Assembly: GCF_000523235.1 (NCBI RefSeq)
Contig: NZ_CP006850.1
Coordinates: forward strand, 62,001 to 126,000
DNA from: Nocardia nova SH22a
GTDB lineage: Bacteria; Actinomycetota; Actinomycetes; Mycobacteriales; Mycobacteriaceae
Reading direction: 5' to 3'
DNA: 64,000 nucleotides
Of this stretch, positions 11,878 through 20,633 are shown piece by piece. The notes under the pieces were generated by a model. That model searched no databases. It worked only from the letters and a program-made list of their open reading frames with translations, and was not told where the DNA came from. Both the position numbers and the translations under genes were made by a program. The first letter of the stretch is position 1. The number at the start of each line of letters is the position of its first letter.

Positions 11878-12798
11878 ATGCGGTTGAAGAAGGTTGTCGC
11901 AGCGGCCGGAGCGGCAGTGGCGGTACTGGCGGGAGCGGTCTCGGGTACCGCTCTCGGGAGCGGGACCGCGGCGGCGGCGCCCGGGTGCCCGAGCCTGTAC
12001 GTCGTCGCGATCCCGGGTACCTGGGAGACCGGTGACCACAAGCCCGACCACATGGTCGGCCCCGGCATGTTGTCCGGAGTCACACGCGGGCTGCCGAGTT
12101 CGGCGGAGGTCGACTACGTCAGCTACGCCGCGACCGCCTTCCCCTGGGAGGGCGATGTCTACGGCGCCTCCAAGAAGGAGGCCACCGACAACGCGCGCGG
12201 ACTGATCCAGGCGATGGCCGCGCGCTGCGGTGGTACCCGTTACGCCCTCGTCGGTTACAGCCAGGGCGCGGATGCCGCGGGTGATCTGGCCGCCGAGATC
12301 GGCACCGGCCTCGGCGTCGTTCCGCCCGACCGTCTCTCGGGCGTCGGCCTCATCTCCGATCCGCGGCGCTCGCCCACCGATGTCCAGGTGGGCCCGTTCG
12401 TCGGCGGTGCCGGCGCCGGTGGCGCGCGTGTGGGCGGCTTCGGATTCGTGAGCGACCGGGTGCGCACCATCTGCGCGGCCGGTGACCTGTACTGCTCCAC
12501 CGAGGACACCGACTATGTGACCCGGTTCGCGGGCTTCCTGGCGCAGGCCTCCGGAGCGAGTGCGGCCAACCTGTGGCGCTACCAGCTCGAGGCCAGCTCG
12601 ATCGTCGGTGATCTCATGTCGCACGGCGGTATTCCGACCCTGCAGTCACAGCTCACCGAGGGCGCCAACCAGCAGCGGGTGCAGCAGCTGGAGAACTTCT
12701 ACGGCTCCGGCACGCACACCTCTTACGGCGACTACGGTGTCGGCGGCGGACAGACCGCGATCAGCTGGATGCACAACTGGATCGCCGGAATGGCGTGA
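11878..12798 (+). CDS. Secreted cutinase family esterase
   Basis: This is a 306-residue alpha/beta hydrolase of the cutinase family (mycobacterial Culp-like), expected to hydrolyse carboxylic esters of lipids outside the cell. The ATG is preceded by GGAG. MRLKK plus an Ala/Val core ending in TAAAAPG (about 30-36) is a signal peptide. GYSQG (126-130) holds the nucleophile Ser128. Asp203 in AGDLYC and His280 in GTHTSYG fit the rest of the triad. Cys37/Cys117 and Cys199/Cys206 match the usual disulfides. The C-terminal region beyond about 215 is longer than in minimal cutinases. It is a single gene between two terminators; the substrate cannot be read from the sequence. Confidence 0.9.
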   Translation: MRLKKVVAAAGAAVAVLAGAVSGTALGSGTAAAAPGCPSLYVVAIPGTWETGDHKPDHMVGPGMLSGVTRGLPSSAEVDYVSYAATAFPWEGDVYGASKKEATDNARGLIQAMAARCGGTRYALVGYSQGADAAGDLAAEIGTGLGVVPPDRLSGVGLISDPRRSPTDVQVGPFVGGAGAGGARVGGFGFVSDRVRTICAAGDLYCSTEDTDYVTRFAGFLAQASGASAANLWRYQLEASSIVGDLMSHGGIPTLQSQLTEGANQQRVQQLENFYGSGTHTSYGDYGVGGGQTAISWMHNWIAGMA

Positions 12799-12802
12799 TG
12801 CG

Positions 12803-12864
12803 CAGCCGGGTTCGACCCGGCTGACAGGAACTGATCGAGGGCCGTCCCGAGGGGCGGCCCTCGA
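12803..12864. terminator. Two hairpins between convergent genes
   Basis: CAGCCGGGT-TCG-ACCCGGCTG (12803-12823) and TCGAGGGCCG/CGGCCCTCGA (12835-12844 with 12855-12864) are perfect stems of 9 and 10 bp. They fill the space between the cutinase stop and the VOC gene stop. No long T-run follows, as is common for high-GC terminators. Confidence 0.7.
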
Positions 12865-12878
12865 CTCGTTTCCGGGGC

Positions 12879-13457
12879 CTATTGCCCGCTGTCGTCCGAT
12901 CCGGCGGCCGGGGGCACCAGCAGCATCCATCGATGTCCGAACGGGTCGATGACGACCGCGCCGCGGCCGTAGTGCTGATCCCGAGGCGGCCGTTCGACGT
13001 GCGCTCCGTGTTCGGCCGCGCGCCGGGTGGTCTCGTCCACATCGGCGACCTGCAGATGCAGGGTGTGGCTGTGCGTGGGCCCGGTCGGCGCGCCGACCGG
13101 CACCTCGGGCCACAGATCCGACTGCTCGGCCAGCATCAGAACGGAATCGCCGATGGCGACCTCGGCATGTCCGATCGTGCCGTCGGCGTTCACGATCGGC
13201 TCACCGCGGCGGACGGCTCCGAAGACCGTGACATACCAGGTGAGTGCGCGTCGGGCATCGCTCACCACGATGTAGGGGGAGAGGTCCGGATAGTCGGTTC
13301 CGGTCGCCGTGGCGGTTGTTCGGGTTTCGGCATCGGTCATGGTCACACCTCCGGTGTTCGCTATGGCGTCGCGCAGTCGCTCGCGCAGCTGCTCGGCGAA
13401 GGTCGGATCGGGATCTACGGGGTCGACGGGGGTGCGAAGGGCATCCAGCGGGTCCAT
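12879..13457 (-). CDS. VOC (glyoxalase-like) protein coupled to an ECF sigma factor
   Basis: This 192-residue protein has an extra N-terminal part (about 1-55) with DPTFAEQLRERLRDA. After it comes one VOC-fold domain: YPDLSPYIVVSDARRALTWY opens it, SHTLHLQVADVDE is the middle, and GAVVIDPFGHRWMLL closes it. VOC proteins include glyoxalases and drug-binding proteins; the ligand here is unknown. It starts one nucleotide after the sigma factor stop, so the two are co-translated. The N-terminal extension is of a type seen when VOC proteins accompany ECF sigma genes in place of a classic anti-sigma factor. That it senses a ligand and controls the sigma factor is inference. Confidence 0.8.
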   Translation of the reverse strand: MDPLDALRTPVDPVDPDPTFAEQLRERLRDAIANTGGVTMTDAETRTTATATGTDYPDLSPYIVVSDARRALTWYVTVFGAVRRGEPIVNADGTIGHAEVAIGDSVLMLAEQSDLWPEVPVGAPTGPTHSHTLHLQVADVDETTRRAAEHGAHVERPPRDQHYGRGAVVIDPFGHRWMLLVPPAAGSDDSGQ

Positions 13458-13458
13458 C

Positions 13459-14019
13459 TCAGCCCTCCTCTCCCGTGTAGGCCCGGCGAAAGGCGTTGCG
13501 CGCCCGGACCAGCAGCGCCTCGGTCGCGTGCACCGTGCGACCGAGCTGGTCGGCCACCTCGGGTACCGGCAGACCGTCCATATGACGCAGCGTCAACGCG
13601 GCCCGGTGCTGTGGCGCCAGTTCGGCGAGGACGTCCCGGGCGCGGATCGCGTCGATCTCCACATCCCAGGGATCGTCGCGGTCCGGTTCACCGCCGAGCA
13701 CCCGCAGACCGCGCTGTTCGCGTTCGGCCCGCCGCCAGTGATCGGCGAGCTTGTGCCGGGCCACACCGATCAACCAGGCCACCGACAGTTCCGGTGCGCC
13801 CGGTTTGCGCACGGCGTCGACGGCGGCCAGGAAGGTCTCGGCGGTCAGATCCTCGGCGAGCTGACGTTCACCGCAACGCGCGAGCAGATAGCCGTAGACG
13901 TGCGGCAACGCCCGGTCGTACAGCTCCAGCAACCCGAAGGCCGGATCGGGTCGCACGCGCGGTGTCGTGCTCACATCTTCATAGTCGTCCGGGAGGAACG
14001 GTTTCCGACGGTGCGCCAC
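13459..14019 (-). CDS. ECF-type RNA polymerase sigma factor
   Basis: This is a 186-residue group IV sigma factor. Region 2 runs through LYDRALPHVYGYLLARCGE and DLTAETFLAAV. Region 4 holds HMDGLPVPEVADQLG and the helix with ATEALLVRARNAFRRAY, the -35-binding part. The GTG at 14019 has a poor ribosome site; a GTG about 45 nt downstream (VSTTPRVRPD) may be the true start and would remove about 15 odd residues. The VOC gene follows after one nucleotide. No membrane anti-sigma factor lies next to it. Target promoters are not visible. Confidence 0.88.
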   Translation of the reverse strand: MAHRRKPFLPDDYEDVSTTPRVRPDPAFGLLELYDRALPHVYGYLLARCGERQLAEDLTAETFLAAVDAVRKPGAPELSVAWLIGVARHKLADHWRRAEREQRGLRVLGGEPDRDDPWDVEIDAIRARDVLAELAPQHRAALTLRHMDGLPVPEVADQLGRTVHATEALLVRARNAFRRAYTGEEG

Positions 14020-14044
14020 CGGATTTTTTCGCGGCCGGTCGCGC

Positions 14045-14081
14045 GTCGAAGGCCACCCCTGGTTCAGGAGTGGCCTTCGAC
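14045..14081 (-). terminator. 12-bp hairpin terminator
   Basis: GTCGAAGGCCAC (14045-14056) and GTGGCCTTCGAC (14070-14081) form a perfect stem just after the stop of the secreted protein gene at 14104. It also separates that gene from the sigma factor operon. Confidence 0.75.
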
Positions 14082-14103
14082 GGTGACCCGAGAGAAGGGT
14101 CGA

Positions 14104-14400
14104 TCAGCCCGCCGAACCGGTCGACGGGAGCTGGAACGGGAGCTGCGGGCCCGGGGCGGGGGCAGGCTGGTTGTGGTCGTCGCGATGCTCGTCCCGGCCC
14201 GGCTGCCCGGGGCCGCCGGGGTTGTGGTTGTCCCGATCGCCGGGGTTGTGGTTGTCGCGGTCGACGGCCACCGCGGAAGGCGTATCGGCGAGGGCCGGAA
14301 CGGCGACGGCGGCCAGCGGGACGACTACCAGCGCACCGGCGACGGCGACTCGGCCCACGATCCGGCGGGTACGGTTCTTCTGCTTCACGGTGGTCTGCAA
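14104..14400 (-). CDS. Small secreted Asp/Asn/His- and Pro-rich protein (tandem copy 1)
   Basis: About 98 residues from a TTG start at 14400, with AGGAG 11 nt upstream; GTG at 14388 is an alternative. The signal peptide is RRIVGRVAVAGALVVVPLAA followed by VPALADTPS. The mature part has repeated DRDNHNPG units and a Pro-rich tail (PAPAPGPQLPFQLPSTG). It is clearly a paralogue of the gene at 14641-14961 through the signal peptide and the ADTPSA start of the mature region. Function unknown. The Asp/His-rich mature part could bind metal ions, which is only a suggestion. It resembles no enzyme family I know. Confidence 0.65.
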   Translation of the reverse strand: MQTTVKQKNRTRRIVGRVAVAGALVVVPLAAVAVPALADTPSAVAVDRDNHNPGDRDNHNPGGPGQPGRDEHRDDHNQPAPAPGPQLPFQLPSTGSAG

Positions 14401-14583
14401 GGTCTCAGCCTCTCCTGATCGGAATATGAGGCCGCCGTACGGGTTCGGATCGGGAGTTCGATCCGGGCGGCTCATGTGACCATCGAAACGCCGGTGACTG
14501 GGTTTGCCTTAGCCGTCACCTGTGAGCCGGTTATGAGACCGTGGATCATGCTGTGCGACTGACCCTTTCGCCCGAATCGACAA

Positions 14584-14613
14584 CGAGGGCCGCTCCGATC
14601 GGAGCGGCCCTCG
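14584..14613 (-). terminator. 13-bp hairpin terminator
   Basis: CGAGGGCCGCTCC (14584-14596) and GGAGCGGCCCTCG (14601-14613) pair perfectly around GATC. It lies just after the stop of the leftward gene at 14641, so each of the two paralogous genes has its own terminator. Confidence 0.8.
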
Positions 14614-14640
14614 TATCGGGCGGTTGTGTATATCGGCAGG

Positions 14641-14961
14641 TCAGCCGAACGAACCGGTGGGCGGCGGCGCGGGCAGGAAGCCACCGGGTCCGCCCTGCCA
14701 CGGGCCGGGGCCGGGGCCGCCCTGCCAGCCGCCGGGACCCGGGCCACCCGGCCAGCCGCCGGGACCGCCGGGCCAGCCGTGGTCATGGTCGTGGTCATGG
14801 TGGCGCGGGCCGTTGTGGTCGTGCCAGTCGACCTGAGTCGCGGACGGGGTGTCGGCGAAGGCGGGAACGGCGACCGCCGCGATGGGGGCGGCGGCGACGG
14901 CGCCGGCGATCGCGACGCGGGCGATCACCCTTCGATGGGAAGAACTCTTCGAGGAGAGCAA
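14641..14961 (-). CDS. Small secreted His/Asp- and Gly/Pro-rich protein (tandem copy 2)
   Basis: About 106 residues from a TTG start at 14961, with AGAAAGG seven bases upstream. RRVIARVAIAGAVAAAPIAA and VPAFADTPSA form the signal peptide and cleavage region, nearly the same as in the neighbour at 14104. The mature part opens with alternating His and Asp (about residues 50-65). It continues with PGGPGGWPGGPGPG-type repeats rich in Gly, Pro and Trp. No known domain. The His/Asp cluster suggests metal binding and the low-complexity tail a disordered surface protein, both inferred. Its own terminator follows. Confidence 0.65.
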   Translation of the reverse strand: MLSSKSSSHRRVIARVAIAGAVAAAPIAAVAVPAFADTPSATQVDWHDHNGPRHHDHDHDHGWPGGPGGWPGGPGPGGWQGGPGPGPWQGGPGGFLPAPPPTGSFG

Positions 14962-15098
14962 CGTACTACCTTTCTCTCGGATCGCGGGTCGGCTCGCACC
15001 GATCCACGCTGCCCATCGAACGACCCGGTGCTGGGATGCCAAGCAATTCACACTGGTAATCGGCTGTGAATTCCGGGGCGCCGGATCCGAGAGCGGGT

Positions 15099-15743
15099 TC
15101 AGGCCGTGCTGCCCTCCGCGGCAGGCCGATTGCGCGGCAATAGATCCCAGACGTGGCTGTTCTCGTTGATGGTCGCGGCCGTGCGCTTACCGCTGCGCGA
15201 GAACAGCACCCGGGTGATCGAGCAGTAGTCGATGGGGAAGGTCAGCGGGCGTTCCAGGCCGAGCACGTCCTGGAGCAGCACGTTCACCACGCCACCGTGG
15301 GCGAAGGCCACGACGGTGTCGGCCGGTTCGGTGCCGGCGGCGATCCGCGACACCGTGCCGAGCACCCGCTCGACGAATGCGGGCCCGTCGATCTGCTCGG
15401 GCAGATGCCCGGCCTTGATCCGCTCGTAGGCGTCGCGGAAATCGCGCTTGGCGTCTTCGATCGGGATGTACGCGGGCAGATCCCGGTCGTATTCGGCCAG
15501 GCCGTCGAGCACCTCGACGGGTAGCCCCAATTTCTCCGCGGTGGGCGCGGCGGTGTCCAGGGCGCGGCGCTGTGGACTGCTCACCACCCGCGCGATCCGA
15601 TGCTCACCCCCGGCGAACCGGGTGATCACGGCCGGAACCCGCCCGGCCTGTTCGATGCCCAGCTCGGTGAGTTCGGGATCGGCCGGGCCGGAGGTGGTCA
15701 GCACCCGCCCGGGCTGGGCGTGGCGCACGAGAACAAGCTGCAC
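15099..15743 (-). CDS. Histidine phosphatase family protein
   Basis: This is a 214-residue member of the phosphoglycerate mutase-like fold. The catalytic motif is VRHAQPG (6-12) with His8, and a second conserved HGG occurs in VVAFAHGGVVNVLL. An SSPQRRALDT segment carries the usual Arg. The RHA variant, in place of RHG, occurs in several actinobacterial phosphatases of unknown substrate, so no specific reaction is given. It lies downstream of lysX on the same strand after 60 nt, so read-through from lysX is possible. It is cytoplasmic, with no signal peptide. Confidence 0.85.
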   Translation of the reverse strand: MQLVLVRHAQPGRVLTTSGPADPELTELGIEQAGRVPAVITRFAGGEHRIARVVSSPQRRALDTAAPTAEKLGLPVEVLDGLAEYDRDLPAYIPIEDAKRDFRDAYERIKAGHLPEQIDGPAFVERVLGTVSRIAAGTEPADTVVAFAHGGVVNVLLQDVLGLERPLTFPIDYCSITRVLFSRSGKRTAATINENSHVWDLLPRNRPAAEGSTA

Positions 15744-15803
15744 GGATCTACTGTGCCGGATGCGGCTTTCCCCTGGGTGAACGGGTGGGGTCGCACGGTC
15801 CGA

Positions 15804-18800
15804 TCAGCGCGATTCTCCCTGTCCGGTACGCGGTTTGACCAGCGGGAACGGCAGCGTCTCCCGGATGCTGCGCCCGGTGATCAGCATGACCACCCGATCC
15901 ACGCCCACACCCAGGCCACCGGTCGGCGGCATGGCGAACTCCAGCGCCTCGAGGAAGTTCTCGTCCAGTTCCATGGCCTCGGGATCGCCGCCCGCGGCCA
16001 GCAGCGACTGTTCGGTGAGGCGGCGGCGCTGTTCGATCGGATTGGTCAATTCGCTGTAGGCGGTGCCGAGTTCCACCCCCCACGCCACCAGATCCCAGCG
16101 CTCGGCGACACTGTCGATACTGCGATGGGCGCGGGTCAGCGGGGAGACCGAGGTCGGGAAGTCGATGTAGAAGGTCGGTTCCTGGGTGCGTTCCTCCACC
16201 AGGTGCTCGTACATCTCCAGCACGATCTGGCCCGCGTCCCAGCCGGGCTGGTACGGCACGTCGGCCTTGTCGCAGAGCAGGCGCAGCCGGTCCACATCGG
16301 TGCCGGGGGTGACGGTTTCGCCGATCGCGGCCGAGATCGCGCCGTGCACCGTGCGCACCGGCCAGTCGCCGGAGATGTCGACCTCGATCAGGCCGCCGTC
16401 GGAGTCCGGGCGCAGGGCCACACAGGAGCCGTTGGCCGCGACGGCGGCGTTCTGGATCAGCTGACGGCAGGCGTGCATCATGCGTTCGTAATCGCTGTGC
16501 GCCTCGTAGGCCTCGAGGATCGTGAACTCCGGATTGTGGCTGTAGTCGACGCCCTCGTTGCGGAAGACCCGGCCCAGTTCGAACACCTTCTCCATCCCGC
16601 CCACGCACAACCGCTTCAGATATAGCTCGGGCGCGATCCGCAGATACAGATCCAGATCGTAGGCGTTGATGTGGGTGATGAACGGCGCGGCGTTCGCGCC
16701 GCCGTGGATCTGCTGCAGCACCGGGGTCTCGACCTCGAGAAAACCCCAGTCGTTCAACGTGTCCCGCAGCGACCGGACGACCGCGCTGCGTTTGGCCAGC
16801 ACCTCGCGGGCCTGGACGTCGATCGCCATGTCGACATAGCGCTGCCGCACCCGCGCCTCGGGATCGGCGAGGCCACGCCACTTGTCCGGCAGCGGGTGCA
16901 GGCATTTGCCGATCATCCGCCAGTCCTGGGCCAGCAGCGACAATTCGCCCCGGCGGCTGGTGCCGACCTGGCCGCTGACCTCGATCAGATCACCGAGATC
17001 GAAGTATTCGCCGAAGGTCTGGGAGCGGTGGGCGCCGACCCGCTCGCGATCGATGAGGATCTGGATGTCACCGGACCAGTCCCGCAGCATCGCGAAAGTG
17101 ACGCCGCCGTAGTCGCGAATGCGCAACAGCCGCCCGCAGATTCGCACCGTGGTGCCCTTGGGGGAGCGGCGGGCGTCGGCGATGGAATGCGTCGGCGCGT
17201 AGGCGACGGGATAGGCGTCGACCCCGGCCTGTTCCAGCCGCCGGACCTTGTCCATCCGGACGCGGACCTGCTCGGGCCTGCGCGCGGCGGCCTGTTCCAG
17301 GGCGGACGGCGGCGGCTCGGGCGGGCTGCCGTCGGCGTGCAGGCCGGTGATGGTGGGCGGCACCGCCGAATGCAGACCGGTGTGGGACACCGCGTCGGGT
17401 TGTTTGCCGATCCGCGGCAGGAATCCCTCGGCCAGCGCGCTGGCCAGCGCGACCCGGGGCAGCTGCCGGCGTTCCTCGAAGATGAAGAACCGCGGCACCC
17501 ACTGCGGCTGATACTTCACGTTCGACCGGTACAGCGCCTCCAGCTGCCACCAGCGGCTGAAGAACATCAGCACACTGCGCCACAGCCGCAGTACCGGACC
17601 GGCGCCGATCCGGCCGCCCTCCTCGAACACCGAGCGGAACACCGCGAAATTCAGCGAGACCCGGGTGATCCCGTACTGTTCCGAACTCAGCGCCAGCTGG
17701 GAGATCATGAATTCCATGATTCCGTTGGGGCCCTTGGGGTCCCGGCGCATCACATCCAGGGAGACACCGGCGCGACCCCACGGCACCAGCGAGAGCATGC
17801 CCCAGACCCGCCCGTCGTGGTCGACGGCCTCGACCAGCAGACTGTCGCCGTCCAGTCGATCGCCCAGGCGGCCCAGCGCCATCGAGAAACCGCGCTCGGT
17901 CTCGGTGTCGCGCCAGGAGTCGGCGCGCGCGATCATCTGCGCCATGGCCTCGGGCGACAGTTCGCTGTGCCGTCGGATCCGTGCCGTGAAGCCCTGTTTA
18001 CGCAGCCGGTTGGCGGCCTGGCGCACCTGCTTCATATCCGGTCCGGCCAGGGAGAACGTCCGGGTGTCGAGGATCGCCTCGTCGCCCAGGCGCAGCGCCG
18101 ACAGACCGGCGCGACGATAGGCGGTGGCGCCGAGTTCACCGGCGCCCATCACCGCGGGGGCCCAGCCGTATTCGTCGGCCAGGCGCAACCAGGCGTCGAT
18201 CGCCTGCGGCCATGCCTCGCGCACGCCGATCGGATCGCCGGAGGCCAGGCACACCCCGAGTTCCACCCGGTAGGTGATCGCGGCCTTACCGCTGGGCGCG
18301 AACACCACCGCCTTGTCGCGTCGGGTTGCGAAGTAGCCCAGCGAATCCTCGACATCGGAGCGGGCGAGCAGGCCGCGGACCGCCGACTCGTCGAGTCCGG
18401 TCATGGCGTTGGACGCGCGCTGCGAACGGAACAGCACCAGCGCCGCGGACAGCAGCGCCACCGCGCCGAACAAGCCGAGCAGCAGATTCACCGGATGCGG
18501 TGGGTGACCGTCGAAGTTGTTGTCGGCGACCAGGATCGTCGCGGTGACCCGCGAGACCGCCCACAGCGGTCGCTGCGCACCGTGCGGCAGACTGCCGGGC
18601 AGCAGCTCCACCAGACCCCAGCCGAGCAGACAGCCCGCCACGAGCCCGCTGATCAGAACGCCCAGCGCCTTCCACACCGCGCCGCGCCGGACGCGGGTGT
18701 AGAACTCGGGCCACGCCGCGATCATCACGCCGACGACGGCGATGTGCACGATCAGTGCGGCCAGCGCGTGCGGATCCTGCTCCTCGGCGAGATCCAGCGC

Positions 18801-19211
18801 ATTGGCCACGGCGAACAGCGTCATGTAGCCGACGAACAGCCACCAGGCGATACGTTTTCGTGAGGCCGTCGCCCCGGCCAGCAGGCCGACGATCACCGCC
18901 CACATCAGATTCGTGTCGGGCGCGTCGAAATAATAGGCGTCGATGTAATGGCGCGGCGCCGAGGTGATGAAGCGCAGTCCCGGCGAAATGCTCCACAGCG
19001 CGCAGAGAATCGAGAAGATGCCGAGTACGAGTCCGAGCACGTGCGGGACTTCGGTCAGCCGACCGTGAGCGCGATGCGGAACCGGTGAGGACGGGGATCT
19101 CGTATCGCGATCGTGGAGCTGGTCCTGCGTGGAAGTCACCGGACCAGTGTGCGTGCCGGGATCGCCGGAGGGTCGAACGTCGGCGGGCGAGTCCTGTTCG
19201 TGCACGGTCAT
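15804..19211 (-). CDS. lysX: Bifunctional lysyl-tRNA synthetase / lysyl-phosphatidylglycerol synthase
   Basis: LysX (1135 residues) charges tRNA with lysine and transfers the lysyl group to phosphatidylglycerol, which lowers surface charge and protects against cationic peptides. Three parts are visible. Hydrophobic helices of the MprF-like membrane domain occupy about 55-280. The cytosolic DUF2156 transferase domain runs about 283-600. A class II LysRS runs from about 640 to the end, with an OB-fold part, RVFRNEG (motif 2, near 880) and [12 protein letters not shown] (motif 3, near 1095). This fusion is typical of Mycobacterium and Nocardia. The length is close to the mycobacterial protein. 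A separate housekeeping LysRS is expected elsewhere. Confidence 0.96.
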   Translation of the reverse strand: MTVHEQDSPADVRPSGDPGTHTGPVTSTQDQLHDRDTRSPSSPVPHRAHGRLTEVPHVLGLVLGIFSILCALWSISPGLRFITSAPRHYIDAYYFDAPDTNLMWAVIVGLLAGATASRKRIAWWLFVGYMTLFAVANALDLAEEQDPHALAALIVHIAVVGVMIAAWPEFYTRVRRGAVWKALGVLISGLVAGCLLGWGLVELLPGSLPHGAQRPLWAVSRVTATILVADNNFDGHPPHPVNLLLGLFGAVALLSAALVLFRSQRASNAMTGLDESAVRGLLARSDVEDSLGYFATRRDKAVVFAPSGKAAITYRVELGVCLASGDPIGVREAWPQAIDAWLRLADEYGWAPAVMGAGELGATAYRRAGLSALRLGDEAILDTRTFSLAGPDMKQVRQAANRLRKQGFTARIRRHSELSPEAMAQMIARADSWRDTETERGFSMALGRLGDRLDGDSLLVEAVDHDGRVWGMLSLVPWGRAGVSLDVMRRDPKGPNGIMEFMISQLALSSEQYGITRVSLNFAVFRSVFEEGGRIGAGPVLRLWRSVLMFFSRWWQLEALYRSNVKYQPQWVPRFFIFEERRQLPRVALASALAEGFLPRIGKQPDAVSHTGLHSAVPPTITGLHADGSPPEPPPSALEQAAARRPEQVRVRMDKVRRLEQAGVDAYPVAYAPTHSIADARRSPKGTTVRICGRLLRIRDYGGVTFAMLRDWSGDIQILIDRERVGAHRSQTFGEYFDLGDLIEVSGQVGTSRRGELSLLAQDWRMIGKCLHPLPDKWRGLADPEARVRQRYVDMAIDVQAREVLAKRSAVVRSLRDTLNDWGFLEVETPVLQQIHGGANAAPFITHINAYDLDLYLRIAPELYLKRLCVGGMEKVFELGRVFRNEGVDYSHNPEFTILEAYEAHSDYERMMHACRQLIQNAAVAANGSCVALRPDSDGGLIEVDISGDWPVRTVHGAISAAIGETVTPGTDVDRLRLLCDKADVPYQPGWDAGQIVLEMYEHLVEERTQEPTFYIDFPTSVSPLTRAHRSIDSVAERWDLVAWGVELGTAYSELTNPIEQRRRLTEQSLLAAGGDPEAMELDENFLEALEFAMPPTGGLGVGVDRVVMLITGRSIRETLPFPLVKPRTGQGESR

Positions 19212-19379
19212 TTGCGGCTCTCCCGCCGGACTCGTGCGGATCGATTCAGCCGCACTCGGGTGGACTCACTCGACGGGACGCCCGCCGGATGTTCCAGCGC
19301 GGGTCGGGCGCGGTGTGCGGCCCGGCGCCCCGTGGGGGCGGCGTGCGGCCCGTCGAGTGCGGCGGTAAAGATGTAACCC

Positions 19380-19601
19380 ATGTCGGATCCAGTCGATGTG
19401 CCGATCGAAGACGAAATCATTCGGCTCGGGCAATTCCTGAAGCTGGCCAATCTCGTTGACGGAGGGTCGGAGGCGAAGACCGTGATCGCCGCGGGACTCG
19501 TGCGTGTCAACGACGAGGTGGAACTACGGCGGGGCCGCCAGCTGCACAACGGAGACGTCGTCGTCTTCGCAGGCCATCGCGTTCGCGTGGCAGGGGGCTG
19601 A
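19380..19601 (+). CDS. Small S4-domain RNA-binding protein
   Basis: The 73-residue protein is almost entirely one S4 fold. IIRLGQFLKLANLVDGGSEAK is followed by AAGLVRVNDEVELRRG and by VVVFAGHRVRV, the pattern of the YbcJ/RlbA-like small S4 proteins. These bind structured RNA, often ribosomal, but the target is unknown. The ATG start gives an acidic N-terminus. It is divergent from lysX and ends nine nucleotides before the convergent rraA stop. Confidence 0.85.
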   Translation: MSDPVDVPIEDEIIRLGQFLKLANLVDGGSEAKTVIAAGLVRVNDEVELRRGRQLHNGDVVVFAGHRVRVAGG

Positions 19602-19610
19602 CCCGGCCGC

Positions 19611-20096
19611 TCATTCCGCGCGGACGACGACCCCGTCGTGATCGCTGTAGAGCATCTCACCCGGCACGAAGGTCACCCCGCCGAATTCCACCGGGACGTC
19701 GCGCTCGCCCGATCCGGTCTGGGTGCTCTTGCGCGGGTTGGTGCCCAGCGCCTTCACGCCGATCTCCAGGGTGCGCAGGATCGCCGAATCCCGCACCGCG
19801 CCGTTGACCACGACACCGGCCCAGCCGTTGTCGACGCCGCGCCCGGCGATGATGTCACCCACGAGCGCGGTGTGGATACTCGCGCCGCCGTCGACGACGA
19901 GGACCCGGCCCTCGCCGGGTTCGCCGAGGGTCTGCTTGACCAACAGGTTGTCCTGGAAGCAGCGGATGGTGACGATTCGGCCGCTGAACACCGGATGGCC
20001 ACCGAACTGCGTGAACTGCGTATCGCAGCTGCGGATCTCGGGGCCGATCTCGTCCGCGAGGTCGGCGGTTGCCACTTGGTTTGCTGATTCGGTCAC
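19611..20096 (-). CDS. rraA: RraA family protein (putative aldolase / RNase E regulator-like)
   Basis: This RraA/MenG-like protein has 161 residues from the GTG at 20096; GTG 20117 adds seven residues that do not look conserved. It opens with [19 protein letters not shown], then [39 protein letters not shown] and the core [21 protein letters not shown]. In E. coli RraA binds and inhibits RNase E. Many relatives are 4-hydroxy-4-methyl-2-oxoglutarate aldolases, and the GxGVDxxWAG and NGAVRD segments with an Asp metal ligand fit that chemistry too. Which role applies cannot be decided here. Confidence 0.88.
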   Translation of the reverse strand: MTESANQVATADLADEIGPEIRSCDTQFTQFGGHPVFSGRIVTIRCFQDNLLVKQTLGEPGEGRVLVVDGGASIHTALVGDIIAGRGVDNGWAGVVVNGAVRDSAILRTLEIGVKALGTNPRKSTQTGSGERDVPVEFGGVTFVPGEMLYSDHDGVVVRAE

Positions 20097-20159
20097 CGGA
20101 CTAGCTTGCCATGACACCGGTGCGGCGATGCTGAGACCTTCCTGGCAGCGGCCGCGCGC

Positions 20160-20618
20160 TCAGTCGCCGCGGGCCTGCCGGTATTCGGCGATCCGGGTGG
20201 TCAGGTTGTGCGCGGTGTGCTTGACCGAGAGTTTCACGAACGGCTCGATCGTCTTCCCCAGCACCTTGCCCGCGATACCGCCCGGAACCCGGTACTCCAC
20301 GATCGCGTCCACCGTGCACGAGTTCTCGTCGCGGGGATGGAACAGGAAGGTCGATTCGATCTCGAAGCCGGTGACGGCCTTCACCGCGATGGCGACGTTC
20401 TTCTCCCACCGCACGATCTCCAGGCGTGAGGTGAGGGAGGCGGGCCCGAGTTTGATCTCGGTGTCGAAGGTGGCGCCGAGCCCGGAGACGTGCTCGGTGA
20501 TCGGCCGGAACGCGTGAACCTCGCTGACGAACTCCGGGAGATGCCGGTAGTCGTCGACATAGTCGAATGCGATCTCGGCCGGGGCGGCGCAATCGGCGAC
20601 GATCTTCACTGCGGTCAT
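20160..20618 (-). CDS. SRPBCC (START-like) family protein
   Basis: The 152-residue protein has the polyketide cyclase/START-like pattern. A beta strand (AVKIVADCAAPAEIAFDYV) is followed by DDYRHLPEFV, antiparallel strands and the long C-terminal helix that closes the pocket (about 115-150). Such proteins bind hydrophobic ligands; the ligand here is unknown. It lies between the copD-like gene (15 nt upstream) and rraA on the same strand and could be transcribed with the copper cluster. Nothing in it suggests copper binding. Confidence 0.8.
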   Translation of the reverse strand: MTAVKIVADCAAPAEIAFDYVDDYRHLPEFVSEVHAFRPITEHVSGLGATFDTEIKLGPASLTSRLEIVRWEKNVAIAVKAVTGFEIESTFLFHPRDENSCTVDAIVEYRVPGGIAGKVLGKTIEPFVKLSVKHTAHNLTTRIAEYRQARGD

Positions 20619-20633
20619 GGAGTAAATGTAGGT

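Noticed and set aside
16671..18863. A 730-codon plus-strand frame within lysX
   Set aside because: Shadow of lysX; Gln/His/Arg-rich with no motif.
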